Assembly (NCBI GenBank): GCA_963660385.1
Contig: CAVKWQ010000002.1
Location: 1 to 48,089 of the forward strand
DNA length: 48,089 nucleotides
Direction of reading: 5' to 3'
From: Avelusimicrobium sp963660385
GTDB taxonomy: Bacteria; Elusimicrobiota; Elusimicrobia; Elusimicrobiales; Elusimicrobiaceae
Below, one piece after another: positions 14,860-23,075 of the stretch (its first letter is position 1; every line of letters begins with the position of its first letter). The notes under the pieces are model-generated. The model saw nothing but the letters and a program-made list of their open reading frames with translations, was not told where the DNA came from and made no database searches. The position numbers and the translations under genes are program-made.

Positions 14860-17800
14860 ATGAATAAAATCAAAAGTTTACTCCGGGTTTTATCGGGCCG
14901 GACGGTGCTTCGCGCCGTTTTGGCTTTGTTGTTAGTCGCGGCTTGCTCGCCGCTGTTTGCCCAACGCGCCGACGTAAGAAAGGCGGGGGTTTATTATCAA
15001 AATGGAGCCAATACAGATAAGCAGCGTTATTGTGATTGGGGAAATACGCTTACCACCGAGCGCAGTTTTGTAACGACTCCTAACCCTGTTTCCAATGCAA
15101 ATACTACGGACCCGTGGGTGAGTTCGGCTTTGATTGAATATGACCAGCCCTACCCTTCTGCCGTTGCAAGCAATAACTATCCGAACCATTGTTTGGCCTT
15201 GTGTATGCAGGTTGTCTGCACCAATAGACCAATGTCTCAGGCTACTTATTCTATTGCATTTCCATTGCAAAATGTAACTTTTGATATTGTCAAATATTAT
15301 AATGGCAAAAACATTAAAGATGCGGAAGGCACCCCGGCTATCCGCTCTATTGATTTGTATCCGGATACTAACAGTACCAAATGCGGCTCCTATCACTGTA
15401 TTGGTTCCAGCGGGGGCAACCCTTGTTCTAGTGCCCAGTATTCTTGTACTGGAAATTTGGCTTGCAGTGCTAAATCTTCTACGGATGCCGCTTGCAACTG
15501 GAATAACGGTACGGCCAGTTGTAAAAATTTAACCACAAAAGCAACTGTTTCTGTTACCAAGGCTAATGCAGAAACGATTTGTGGTACCTATGGTGAAAAC
15601 TGTATGGTATTTAATAACGACGGGGCCCAAGATGGTGAACCTATCACTTTCTGCGCCGCGTGGGACGGCTCGTATGAAATTGCGGGCGAATTTGGTAAGT
15701 CCAACGGGGACTTTGCCTTCCGCGCCACTGTGGCGACGGACTTCCCTGGCGATAACGTAGCCGTAGATAAAATTGAATTTAACTCTACGATTGCCTATCC
15801 CGGCGAAAACCAAATCCCGATACAGGTGGACGTAACCAACGTACATACCGTGCGCAGTACGCCTACCGTAGTGGGGGATATTACCGCCGTGCCGGCCCAG
15901 CCTTACACCTTTGCTTACCGTTTGAGCAAAGATGCGGATGTCCGTATCGCTATTTTGGACGCTTCTTCCGATGATGGCAAATCCTATGGCACCGGTGCTG
16001 CCAGTACGATTACGGGTGAAAAACAAATCGTCCGCACCTTGGTGGATTGGCAGCCGCGCGTGGGCGAAGGTATGAAAGGGGTGGAAAGCGATAAGCAAAT
16101 TGTAGAGTCCGACTCGTGGGACGGCCGCAACGACAACGGTATGCTCCTGCCCGCGGGCAACTATATTGCGGCTATCCAAGCCAAAACGCAGGACGAATGG
16201 CCGGGGATTGACTTCTCCCGCGCCGTTACGCGCCAAGTTTCGTTGGACCCCTTGAAATTAACGGATATCACCGTTACGGGCCTTAACAAAAAATCAACCG
16301 CGTACGCTTCTATTAATTATGTGCCTACGGAAGCCTCCAAGGTGTATTGGAATATTTACACTCCCGGTACCACCTTTGCAGGCACTACCTCCGGCACGAA
16401 TATGATTGATACCAACTCCGCTCTGCCTACGGGCACGGGCCCGACGATTACAGCGGGTACTGGCTCCTTGGTGTACAGTTCCGCCGAGGACCGCACCAGC
16501 CGTATGAACTTTACCTCTAAATGGGACGGTCTGTGCGGTGTAGCAGACGGTTGTACCCGCACGTATGCCAAGAACGAAAAAATGTCCACCGGCGAAACTT
16601 GCGGCAATAATACCTGCACCGAAGAATTTGCTTATGGCGCTCCGATGCCGGACGGCAACTATGTATATGTGCTGTGGGCGGAAATCCCGTACAACGGCTG
16701 CTATTACAACGCCTTGGGCAATAATGGTGATCCGACTTTTTCGGCGGGCGTTGCTTGCACGCCTGATGCGGCTAACAACCATAAACAATTTACGGGCGTA
16801 AAGACGCTTAGTTATTACACGGGCCAGGTGGCCATTGAACGCGGCTTTGTGGATATCACTATCCAGCCGGTCAGTTATTCCACCGTGGGTTCCAGCCCGA
16901 CCGCTTACGGTTTGGACCCGTTCATCTTTAAATATTCTATCGTGCGCGAAGCCAATGTGGTAGCCAAAGTTACCAACTCGGCGGGCGTGGATGTGAAATA
17001 CTTAACGCCCAAAACGGGTATCACGCAGGTTGCCCAGCAGATGAATACGCTGTCTTGGGACGGCCGCGACGACCAGGGCCGTATGGTAACCCCCGGTACC
17101 TATATGTTTGTGCTGGAAAGCAAGGACGCTATGTTCCCCGCGGTAACCAATAAAGCCTCCGCCGTGTTCCCGGTGGATATGTACCGCTTGGTGGACGTGG
17201 CCACGACCGACGTGTATGGCGACAGCGACGCCAAGGCCACTATTTCCTATATGTTGTCCAAGGCGATGAACGTACAAATCAACATCTATAATAAAGATGT
17301 CGTCATCCCGGCCTACAACACCAAAGGCGGCGATTACAGCGACTTTGTGGTAAATGCCTCTTACTGGGCGACGGGTTACGCCGCCAACTTGGCGAGTGTG
17401 CCCGTGTACGAAACGGGCGTAACCACAGCGTATGCTACCTTGACGAATTTGTCTGTCGGTACGAGCACCACCCTCACGGGTACGGCTAACCCCTACACCC
17501 GCGATACAGTAACGGTGGTGGAAAACCCGAACTATGTGGCGGGCTCTACGGTTACGACGGAACTCCAATACTATGTAACCTTGAAGCGCGAAATCGGTAC
17601 GCTCTCCACGGGTGTAAACTCTTGGCCGCCCCGTATTTGTAACAAAACGACGGATGCCAATGTATTTACAAATGGTTATGTGGACCCGGCCAAAGTGGCG
17701 GCGCAAGATACGAAATGTATCTATGTAAACGACACCTCCTTTACCAACTACCCGGCCAATGCCCAAGCGGCGGCCTCGGGCGTGGTGGATGTGCGCTTGC

Positions 17801-19497
17801 AGCCGGTTAAAACCTTTGACCGTACCTCTACCAAGACGGGCGACGGGATTATGATTACCGAGGAGTGGGATGCGGTATCCTTTTACAACCCGACCTCTAC
17901 CCAACAGCCCGGCGCGTGCAAAGGCGCTACGAATTTGAAGGACTGCCCGTATGAAACGGTGCCGGACGGACAATATCCGTTCTTTATCTCGGCCCGCTCC
18001 AACGAACCGTTTGACCGCTATTATGCGGAGGATGGCGAGGAATATACGGAAAATGGTACAACGAAGAAATATATCGTTGGCGCTCCGTTCAAAACGGCGG
18101 CCGAAGTAATACAGGAACCTTTCTGGTACGCTACGGATAAAGTATCCAGCAAAATCAACATTACCCGCGGCTCGGTGTATTTCTTGGACGGCTCCACGGC
18201 TGTCTATCCTAATGCACCGCAGTTGTTCAACGCCTCTACGGGCCCGGTGTTTATCCCACCGTACGAAATTGATTTCTCCGTTTCCCGCGCGGCAACGGTG
18301 GAAGTGGCCATTGTGGCCTTGAAGCCCAATATGTGCTACGACACCACCGGCAAGTTGACCTCGCGCAACGCCGCCGCCGGAGCGGTATGCAAATACCTCT
18401 CCACGATGACGATTGCCAACACGGGCAACTTTGACCCCAACACCGTGCGCAAAGTGTATTGGGACGGTACGGATAACAACGGTATTTACGTCAAGCCGGG
18501 CATCTATGAAGTCCACTTGATTGCCAAAAACTACCCGGACCCGAACCTGTACCAGGAAACGGTTAAGGTCATCCGCTTGAACGCCGATCTGTTAAAAGTG
18601 TTTGACTTGTTGGAAGCGGACGGCTATGCGCTCAACCAGCGCGATACGGATATGAAGATTGGCTACCAGATCTCTGTGCCGATGAAGGTGGCTATCCAAA
18701 TCTTCAAACCCGGTACCACGATTTACGATTACCAAAAGGGCACCTTGCGTAACCCCACCACGGGTACGGAAGTGAAAGATATCCACGAAGTGTTGGTAAA
18801 AGCCATTGTGGGTATCCGCCCCGCTACCACGCTGATTGAAGAAGTGTGGGACGGCCGCGACTATGCCCAGCAGGAAGTGCCGGACGGTACTTATCCGTTC
18901 CGCTTCGTAACGGCGCTTAACACCGCCGATATTGACAGCGTAACCGGCGAAATTTTGGGCTCGGACGATACCTCCGCCGATGCCGCCCAATGGAGCATTG
19001 AAAAAGTGGCCGATACGTACCAGTATCAGAACTTGCACAAAGCCACGGTGGCCATTGGCGACGGGCGCTTCGTCTGCGAAGACTGGGAAAAGACGGTCTT
19101 CTTCTACCCGAACCCGCTGCGCGTAGCCAGCAAAGGTACGCTGGAAATTACCAAAATGCCGGTGCCCGGTACGGTATCTATTAAATACTTCAACCTGGCG
19201 GGCGACTTGGTGCGCGACAGCAACTATACCTGCGTGGACGCCAACAACTACCAGGTAACGATGGGCAGCAGTTTGCAGTTCAACCCGGATAATACGCCGG
19301 AAGGCTCTGTAAAACTGGATAACGACGGCTTGGATGCGTTCCCCAACATCCGCAACGCGGCTCTGCGTTGCAAATGGGATAGAACCAACCAGCACGGTAA
19401 AAAGGTGGCCCGCGGCGTGTACTTTGGCCTTGTGGATTTCAGAGCCCAGAACGGCCGCGAACACTGCCAAAAAGTTGTAAAGATTTTGGTTCCGTAA
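14860..19497 (+). CDS. Giant exported protein with FlgD-type Ig-like repeats
   Basis: About 1,545 aa. The start at 14860 gives a signal peptide (MNKIKSLLR..., cleavage after about LFAQ). An in-frame ATG at 14845 and a TTG at 14821 are less likely. Residues 1-300 are Cys-rich. The rest carries about seven repeats of the FlgD C-terminal Ig-like type, each with a WDGRNDNG-like turn then PxGxY: near residues 418, 553, 730, 1001, 1199, 1328 and 1504. Two repeats have Cys-containing insertions. The last ends in ARGVYFGLVDF...VKILVP, similar in pattern to type-A sorting domains of type IX secretion cargo. A PorV-like gene follows. I infer a surface-exposed structural or adhesive protein. Confidence 0.85.
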   Translation: MNKIKSLLRVLSGRTVLRAVLALLLVAACSPLFAQRADVRKAGVYYQNGANTDKQRYCDWGNTLTTERSFVTTPNPVSNANTTDPWVSSALIEYDQPYPSAVASNNYPNHCLALCMQVVCTNRPMSQATYSIAFPLQNVTFDIVKYYNGKNIKDAEGTPAIRSIDLYPDTNSTKCGSYHCIGSSGGNPCSSAQYSCTGNLACSAKSSTDAACNWNNGTASCKNLTTKATVSVTKANAETICGTYGENCMVFNNDGAQDGEPITFCAAWDGSYEIAGEFGKSNGDFAFRATVATDFPGDNVAVDKIEFNSTIAYPGENQIPIQVDVTNVHTVRSTPTVVGDITAVPAQPYTFAYRLSKDADVRIAILDASSDDGKSYGTGAASTITGEKQIVRTLVDWQPRVGEGMKGVESDKQIVESDSWDGRNDNGMLLPAGNYIAAIQAKTQDEWPGIDFSRAVTRQVSLDPLKLTDITVTGLNKKSTAYASINYVPTEASKVYWNIYTPGTTFAGTTSGTNMIDTNSALPTGTGPTITAGTGSLVYSSAEDRTSRMNFTSKWDGLCGVADGCTRTYAKNEKMSTGETCGNNTCTEEFAYGAPMPDGNYVYVLWAEIPYNGCYYNALGNNGDPTFSAGVACTPDAANNHKQFTGVKTLSYYTGQVAIERGFVDITIQPVSYSTVGSSPTAYGLDPFIFKYSIVREANVVAKVTNSAGVDVKYLTPKTGITQVAQQMNTLSWDGRDDQGRMVTPGTYMFVLESKDAMFPAVTNKASAVFPVDMYRLVDVATTDVYGDSDAKATISYMLSKAMNVQINIYNKDVVIPAYNTKGGDYSDFVVNASYWATGYAANLASVPVYETGVTTAYATLTNLSVGTSTTLTGTANPYTRDTVTVVENPNYVAGSTVTTELQYYVTLKREIGTLSTGVNSWPPRICNKTTDANVFTNGYVDPAKVAAQDTKCIYVNDTSFTNYPANAQAAASGVVDVRLQPVKTFDRTSTKTGDGIMITEEWDAVSFYNPTSTQQPGACKGATNLKDCPYETVPDGQYPFFISARSNEPFDRYYAEDGEEYTENGTTKKYIVGAPFKTAAEVIQEPFWYATDKVSSKINITRGSVYFLDGSTAVYPNAPQLFNASTGPVFIPPYEIDFSVSRAATVEVAIVALKPNMCYDTTGKLTSRNAAAGAVCKYLSTMTIANTGNFDPNTVRKVYWDGTDNNGIYVKPGIYEVHLIAKNYPDPNLYQETVKVIRLNADLLKVFDLLEADGYALNQRDTDMKIGYQISVPMKVAIQIFKPGTTIYDYQKGTLRNPTTGTEVKDIHEVLVKAIVGIRPATTLIEEVWDGRDYAQQEVPDGTYPFRFVTALNTADIDSVTGEILGSDDTSADAAQWSIEKVADTYQYQNLHKATVAIGDGRFVCEDWEKTVFFYPNPLRVASKGTLEITKMPVPGTVSIKYFNLAGDLVRDSNYTCVDANNYQVTMGSSLQFNPDNTPEGSVKLDNDGLDAFPNIRNAALRCKWDRTNQHGKKVARGVYFGLVDFRAQNGREHCQKVVKILVP

Positions 19498-19506
19498 CCT
19501 AACAGT

Positions 19507-19528
19507 CCTTGGGGCCAACACCCCAAGG
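19507..19528 (+). terminator. 8-bp GC-rich hairpin between FlgD-repeat and PorV-like genes
   Basis: CCTTGGGG (19507-19514) pairs perfectly with CCCCAAGG (19521-19528) around CCAACA, 10 nt after the stop codon. No T run follows, so it may protect the upstream mRNA or attenuate downstream expression rather than stop it fully. Flanking AGTCC/GGACT could extend the structure. Confidence 0.5.
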
Positions 19529-19595
19529 GCCTGCGGACTTTGTGCCGCTAATGCCGTAAATAGAAAAGGGCCGGGTGTCCGGCAACAACAGATTT

Positions 19596-20570
19596 ATGAA
19601 TATAAGAGTAAAAGTTTTAATCGCTTGTTTAACAGTCGGTCTTTTGAGCGCGGGCGCGCAGGCGGAATCTATCAGTTCCAATGCCGGTACCAGCGCCAGT
19701 GCGTTCTTAAAGATTGACGCCGGCTCCCCCAGAGCCCAGGCCTTAGGTAATGCCTATGTGTCTATTGCGGACGGCCCGGAAGCCTTGTTCTGGAACCCGG
19801 CCGGGGCCGCTTCGGCTACTACGCGCGAACTCCAATTTGCGTACTTGGATTATTTGCAGGGTTATAAAGCGCGCACCTTGGCTTATTTGCAGCCGATTGG
19901 CAAAACCATTATCGGCGTAACGCTGAACTATATGGATATGGACGGCTTTGATTTCCGCGGCGAACGCGGGGAATTACAGCCCGAAGTCGGCGTTCCGGTG
20001 CAGAACTTTGTGGGCGGTCTTTCTATTGCCCGCGGGTTCTTTAACCAAAAACTCCAAATCGGCGGTACGGCTAAATATATTAGCGAAAAATTGGATACCG
20101 ACCGTTATGATAACGTCGGCTTTGACGTGGGGGCTAAATTGCGCCTCGTCAACTGGTTGGGCCTCGGCGGTGCGCTCGTAAACATTGGCGATAAAGAAGA
20201 AATGCCGCGCGGTTTGCGCTTGGGCGCCGATTTAAATACCCGCTATTTTACCGTGTCCGGCGAATATATGAAATACCGCGACGATAAAGCCCGTTACGGC
20301 GTGGGGTTGGAAGTCCACATCCCCGAAGATTTATTGCAGGTGGCCCGCTTTGATTTGCGCGTAGGTTATTATACCCGCACAAATACGGGCACTAACGAAA
20401 AGGACTCTTGGGTGGGCGATTTAGGCTTAGCCGAAACCTCCAAGGTTTCCTTCGGGTTCGGTATTTACAGTTCCGAATTGTTTGGTTACGGGGCGTCTAT
20501 TGACTACGCCGTTACGCCGTTTGGCGCGCTGGGCACCTCGCAGCAGATTGCGCTGGCTATCCAGTTTTAA
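19596..20570 (+). CDS. PorV/PorQ-like (UPF0164) outer-membrane beta-barrel protein
   Basis: About 324 aa with a signal peptide ending near AQA-E. The mature N-terminus has the family hallmark: GTSASAFLKIDAGSPRAQALG, then ADGPEALFWNPAG. The rest alternates polar and hydrophobic residues as in a beta-barrel of the FadL/PorV type. In Bacteroidetes, PorV shuttles type IX secretion cargo at the outer membrane. Here the neighbour is a giant FlgD-repeat protein that might be its client. A GTG at 19575 is an alternative start with a better AAAGGG site, while the ATG gives a cleaner signal peptide. Confidence 0.85.
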   Translation: MNIRVKVLIACLTVGLLSAGAQAESISSNAGTSASAFLKIDAGSPRAQALGNAYVSIADGPEALFWNPAGAASATTRELQFAYLDYLQGYKARTLAYLQPIGKTIIGVTLNYMDMDGFDFRGERGELQPEVGVPVQNFVGGLSIARGFFNQKLQIGGTAKYISEKLDTDRYDNVGFDVGAKLRLVNWLGLGGALVNIGDKEEMPRGLRLGADLNTRYFTVSGEYMKYRDDKARYGVGLEVHIPEDLLQVARFDLRVGYYTRTNTGTNEKDSWVGDLGLAETSKVSFGFGIYSSELFGYGASIDYAVTPFGALGTSQQIALAIQF

Positions 20571-20576
20571 GGTATT

Positions 20577-20762
20577 ATGAAAAACACCTATGAAAGAAAA
20601 ACTTTTTTAAACAAAAAGGGCCAAACTGCGGTAGAATATATCGTAACGGCGGCCGGGCTTTTAACGGCTCTTATTTCTTTCTATGTGTTGTATTCCCATT
20701 TGGTGCCGCAGCAGTTTGACCAAGGGGCAAAAATAATTTTGTCGGATTATAGTGCAGATTAA
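20577..20762 (+). CDS. Flp-type pilin-like protein (class III signal)
   Basis: A 61-aa protein with a basic N-terminus, then G15-QTAVEY and a ~20-residue hydrophobic helix. This is the Flp-family prepilin layout: cleavage after Gly, Glu at +5 and Tyr at +6. The C-terminal ~20 residues are short and polar. It starts 6 nt after the PorV-like gene and precedes the better-conserved Flp gene, so it may be a minor or initiating pilin. Confidence 0.8.
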   Translation: MKNTYERKTFLNKKGQTAVEYIVTAAGLLTALISFYVLYSHLVPQQFDQGAKIILSDYSAD

Positions 20763-20788
20763 ATTTTAAAAAATCAGGAGGACGTTAT

Positions 20789-21010
20789 ATGAAGTTTATT
20801 ATTGCTTTGCAAAACAAAATGGACGCCTTGAAAGCGCAGGCTTTGGGCTGCCTGAAAAAAAAGGAAGGCCAGAACACGATTGAATACGTATTGATGCTCG
20901 TCGTGGTCGTGGGTGTGGCCGGCTTGGCCGGTGTGCTCATTAAGAAATTTATGCCGGATTTGTTTGAACAGGTAAAAGGCAAAATCACCGGCAGTATGAG
21001 CGAAATGTAA
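20789..21010 (+). CDS. flp: Flp pilin, probable major subunit
   Basis: A 73-aa prepilin. The leader is rather long (27 residues, ending KKKEG) and followed by QNTIEYVLMLVVVV, with Glu at +5 and Tyr at +6 after the predicted cleavage by a TadV/CpaA-type prepilin peptidase. A strong AGGAGG site (20775-20780) is the best in this operon, in line with a highly expressed structural subunit. A short amphipathic C-terminus ends the protein. The prepilin peptidase gene is not in the window. Confidence 0.93.
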   Translation: MKFIIALQNKMDALKAQALGCLKKKEGQNTIEYVLMLVVVVGVAGLAGVLIKKFMPDLFEQVKGKITGSMSEM

Positions 21011-21021
21011 TTTGGAGCCGT

Positions 21022-21507
21022 ATGAAACTTTTTCGTAGGAAGTGTGGCCAGGTAACTGCGGAATTAATGCTGATTTTGCCCGTATTTATGCTACTGATTT
21101 TTTTTGTGCTTGAATACGGCAACATCGCATACCACACGATTATTATCAACCACGCTTCCTACGAATTTGCCCGTATCGGCTCGCTGGTGGCCGTAAAAAA
21201 GCCCAGCGGCAGACCCGACAGAACGGTCATCACGCAGAAGATAAACCACGCTAAAACGCAGGTTTTCGGTTCCGAGGCCGGACGGGTGGGGGTAAACGTA
21301 AAGGTGGAAACCACCGGCGTGGACCCAATGTACAGAAAGCACCGCCACGAGGACGTAATTGTAACGGTAACGTATCCCGTGCGGTTAATCTTCCCCGGTA
21401 CCAGTTATATTCTGGCTACTGAACCGCGGCGCGAGGGGTTGCGCCGGATACAATCCGTTACCCGTATGCCGATTGAAAAGGCGTATTTAAGTTCGGATAC
21501 GAAATAG
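21022..21507 (+). CDS. TadE-like pseudopilin
   Basis: A 161-aa protein with a short basic leader, CG-QVTAELMLILPVF (Gly9, Glu14 at +5) and a hydrophobic helix, then a ~120-residue extracytoplasmic domain. TadE and TadF are minor pseudopilins processed by the same prepilin peptidase as Flp and needed for pilus biogenesis. It lies between the Flp pilin and CpaB genes. Confidence 0.9.
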   Translation: MKLFRRKCGQVTAELMLILPVFMLLIFFVLEYGNIAYHTIIINHASYEFARIGSLVAVKKPSGRPDRTVITQKINHAKTQVFGSEAGRVGVNVKVETTGVDPMYRKHRHEDVIVTVTYPVRLIFPGTSYILATEPRREGLRRIQSVTRMPIEKAYLSSDTK

Positions 21508-21548
21508 ATTTGACTTATTAATTTTTAAAGCAGTTTTAAGGAGACTAA

Positions 21549-22310
21549 ATGAAAAAAGGAATTATGCTTCCGTTGGTGGTAGCCATTTTGGCGGCCATCG
21601 TGTACGCGATGATTGTCAGCAGCGCGGAAAAGAAACTTAATGCGTCCAAAAACATCCAACAGGTTTTTGTGCCGATTCGCGACATTAAAGAGCGCGAAGT
21701 AATCAAGCGCGACTATATTAAGCCTGTCCCCGTGCCGGCCGCTTACTTGCAGAAGGATGCTTTCACCTACTCCACGCCCGCCGATTTCAAATCTATTGAA
21801 AACGCCGTGGCGCGTATCCAAATCCCCAAAGGCAACCAGATTTCCAAGTATGCCGTAACCTCGCTGTCTCCCGAGGCCGGCCTGTCCAGCAAAATCCCGG
21901 TGCAAATGAGAGGCTTCGTGCTTACCAATGTGCCGATAGCCACCGCCAGTATGATTAAGCCGGATGATAACGTGGATATCTTGCTCACGTTTGAAGCCAC
22001 GATGAAGAGCGGCCAGCGCCAAACCGTAACGGTTACCTTGTTGCAGAACGTAAAGGTGTTGGGCGTCGGTTCCGACTTGGGCCAGGGATTAGATGCTAAA
22101 TCCGCCAGCGCAATGAAGAGCAAAGAGGACGACGCCGCGGCCTACTCCGACCAGACCGCCTTGTCTTTGTCGCTTTCCCCGCGCGACGCGCAGTATTTGG
22201 CGTTGGCGCTTGCCCAGTCTGACGGGGCCGTAACGGTCATCTTGCGTTCGCACGGCGACGTAACGAACTACTTGATGGAAGTAGCCACTTTTGAAAAATT
22301 ATTTCAATAA
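21549..22310 (+). CDS. cpaB: Flp pilus assembly protein CpaB/RcpC
   Basis: A 253-aa inner-membrane-anchored periplasmic protein. One N-terminal TM (about 5-24) is followed by a SAF domain (about 40-105, with VFVPIRDIKEREVI and a PKGNQI turn) and an RcpC-type beta domain (about 120-250, with VDILLTFEA and LLQNVKVLGVG). CpaB links the inner-membrane machine to the secretin and may bind peptidoglycan or the secretin itself. AAGGAG precedes the ATG. The secretin gene follows 13 nt later. Confidence 0.95.
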   Translation: MKKGIMLPLVVAILAAIVYAMIVSSAEKKLNASKNIQQVFVPIRDIKEREVIKRDYIKPVPVPAAYLQKDAFTYSTPADFKSIENAVARIQIPKGNQISKYAVTSLSPEAGLSSKIPVQMRGFVLTNVPIATASMIKPDDNVDILLTFEATMKSGQRQTVTVTLLQNVKVLGVGSDLGQGLDAKSASAMKSKEDDAAAYSDQTALSLSLSPRDAQYLALALAQSDGAVTVILRSHGDVTNYLMEVATFEKLFQ

Positions 22311-22323
22311 ATAGGACAAATCA

Positions 22324-23070
22324 ATGATGAATAAAAAGTTTATCGCAAAAGTTTTTCTGGCCGTCTTGCTTTTAGGCGTGCTGTTGCCGTCGGGCGCGTT
22401 TGCCAAACAAACGCGGTTGGTGGCGGTCAGCGCCGATGTGGTGGAAATCAGCGGTACGATGCAGAGCGTAAAGGGGTTCTCTTGGAACCAACTCTTTGAC
22501 TTTGAAGAAGCCGCTATCCCCGGTGTGCTGTCCTTGGGCGAATTTGAACGCAAAACGGCGGTTGCTACCCGCCTGCGCTTAATGGAAACCGAAGGCCGCG
22601 CCCAGGTGCTTTCCAACCCCAAGATTGTAACGTCTTCCGGCAACGCCGCCAAAATCAACGTAGGCGGCAAAATCCCGATACCGGTGGTAAACAACCAGGG
22701 TGTCGGCTCCCAGTTGGAAGAATACGGCATTTTGCTTAACGTATTGCCTACCATTATGCCGGAACGCAACAACCTGATTGACTTGCAGGTTCAGTTGGAA
22801 GTTTCCACGGTGGACTATTCCAGAACTGTGGTAATCGGTACGGCTACGGCTCCTTCTTTTACGAACCGCAACGTGGAAACCCACGTGGAAATTAACAGCG
22901 GCGAAACCTTGGTTATCGGCGGGTTGAAGAACAGTTCCCGCAACGTGTCCGAGGACCGCGTGCCGTTCTTGGGCAGAATCCCGCTTCTCGGCTTACTCTT
23001 TAAAAACAAAGACGTAACCGAAGAGCAGCGCTCGCTCTTCCTGTTTATTACGGTTGAAATTGTGGAATAG
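22324..23070 (+). CDS. cpaC: Short outer-membrane secretin of the Tad pilus (CpaC/RcpA type)
   Basis: A 248-aa exported protein with a signal peptide (cleavage near AFA-K) and essentially only the C-terminal secretin domain: LSNPKIVTSSGNAAKINVGG, then NVLPTIMPERN, then an ending of GGLKNSS and PFLGRIPLLGLLF. This domain forms the outer-membrane gate through which the pilus passes. Family members are usually about 450 aa or more, with N-terminal BON and N0/N1-like domains that make the periplasmic vestibule. Those are missing here. Neighbouring CpaB and the ATPase leave little doubt about the role. Two ATGs are adjacent at the start. Confidence 0.9.
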   Translation: MMNKKFIAKVFLAVLLLGVLLPSGAFAKQTRLVAVSADVVEISGTMQSVKGFSWNQLFDFEEAAIPGVLSLGEFERKTAVATRLRLMETEGRAQVLSNPKIVTSSGNAAKINVGGKIPIPVVNNQGVGSQLEEYGILLNVLPTIMPERNNLIDLQVQLEVSTVDYSRTVVIGTATAPSFTNRNVETHVEINSGETLVIGGLKNSSRNVSEDRVPFLGRIPLLGLLFKNKDVTEEQRSLFLFITVEIVE

Positions 23071-23075
23071 TTTTT

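Noticed and set aside
17002..18516. Long open frame (504 codons) on the minus strand
   Set aside because: It lies fully inside the FlgD-repeat gene, its translation is rich in Arg, His, Val and Gly without domains, and it is explained by the codon bias of the + strand gene.
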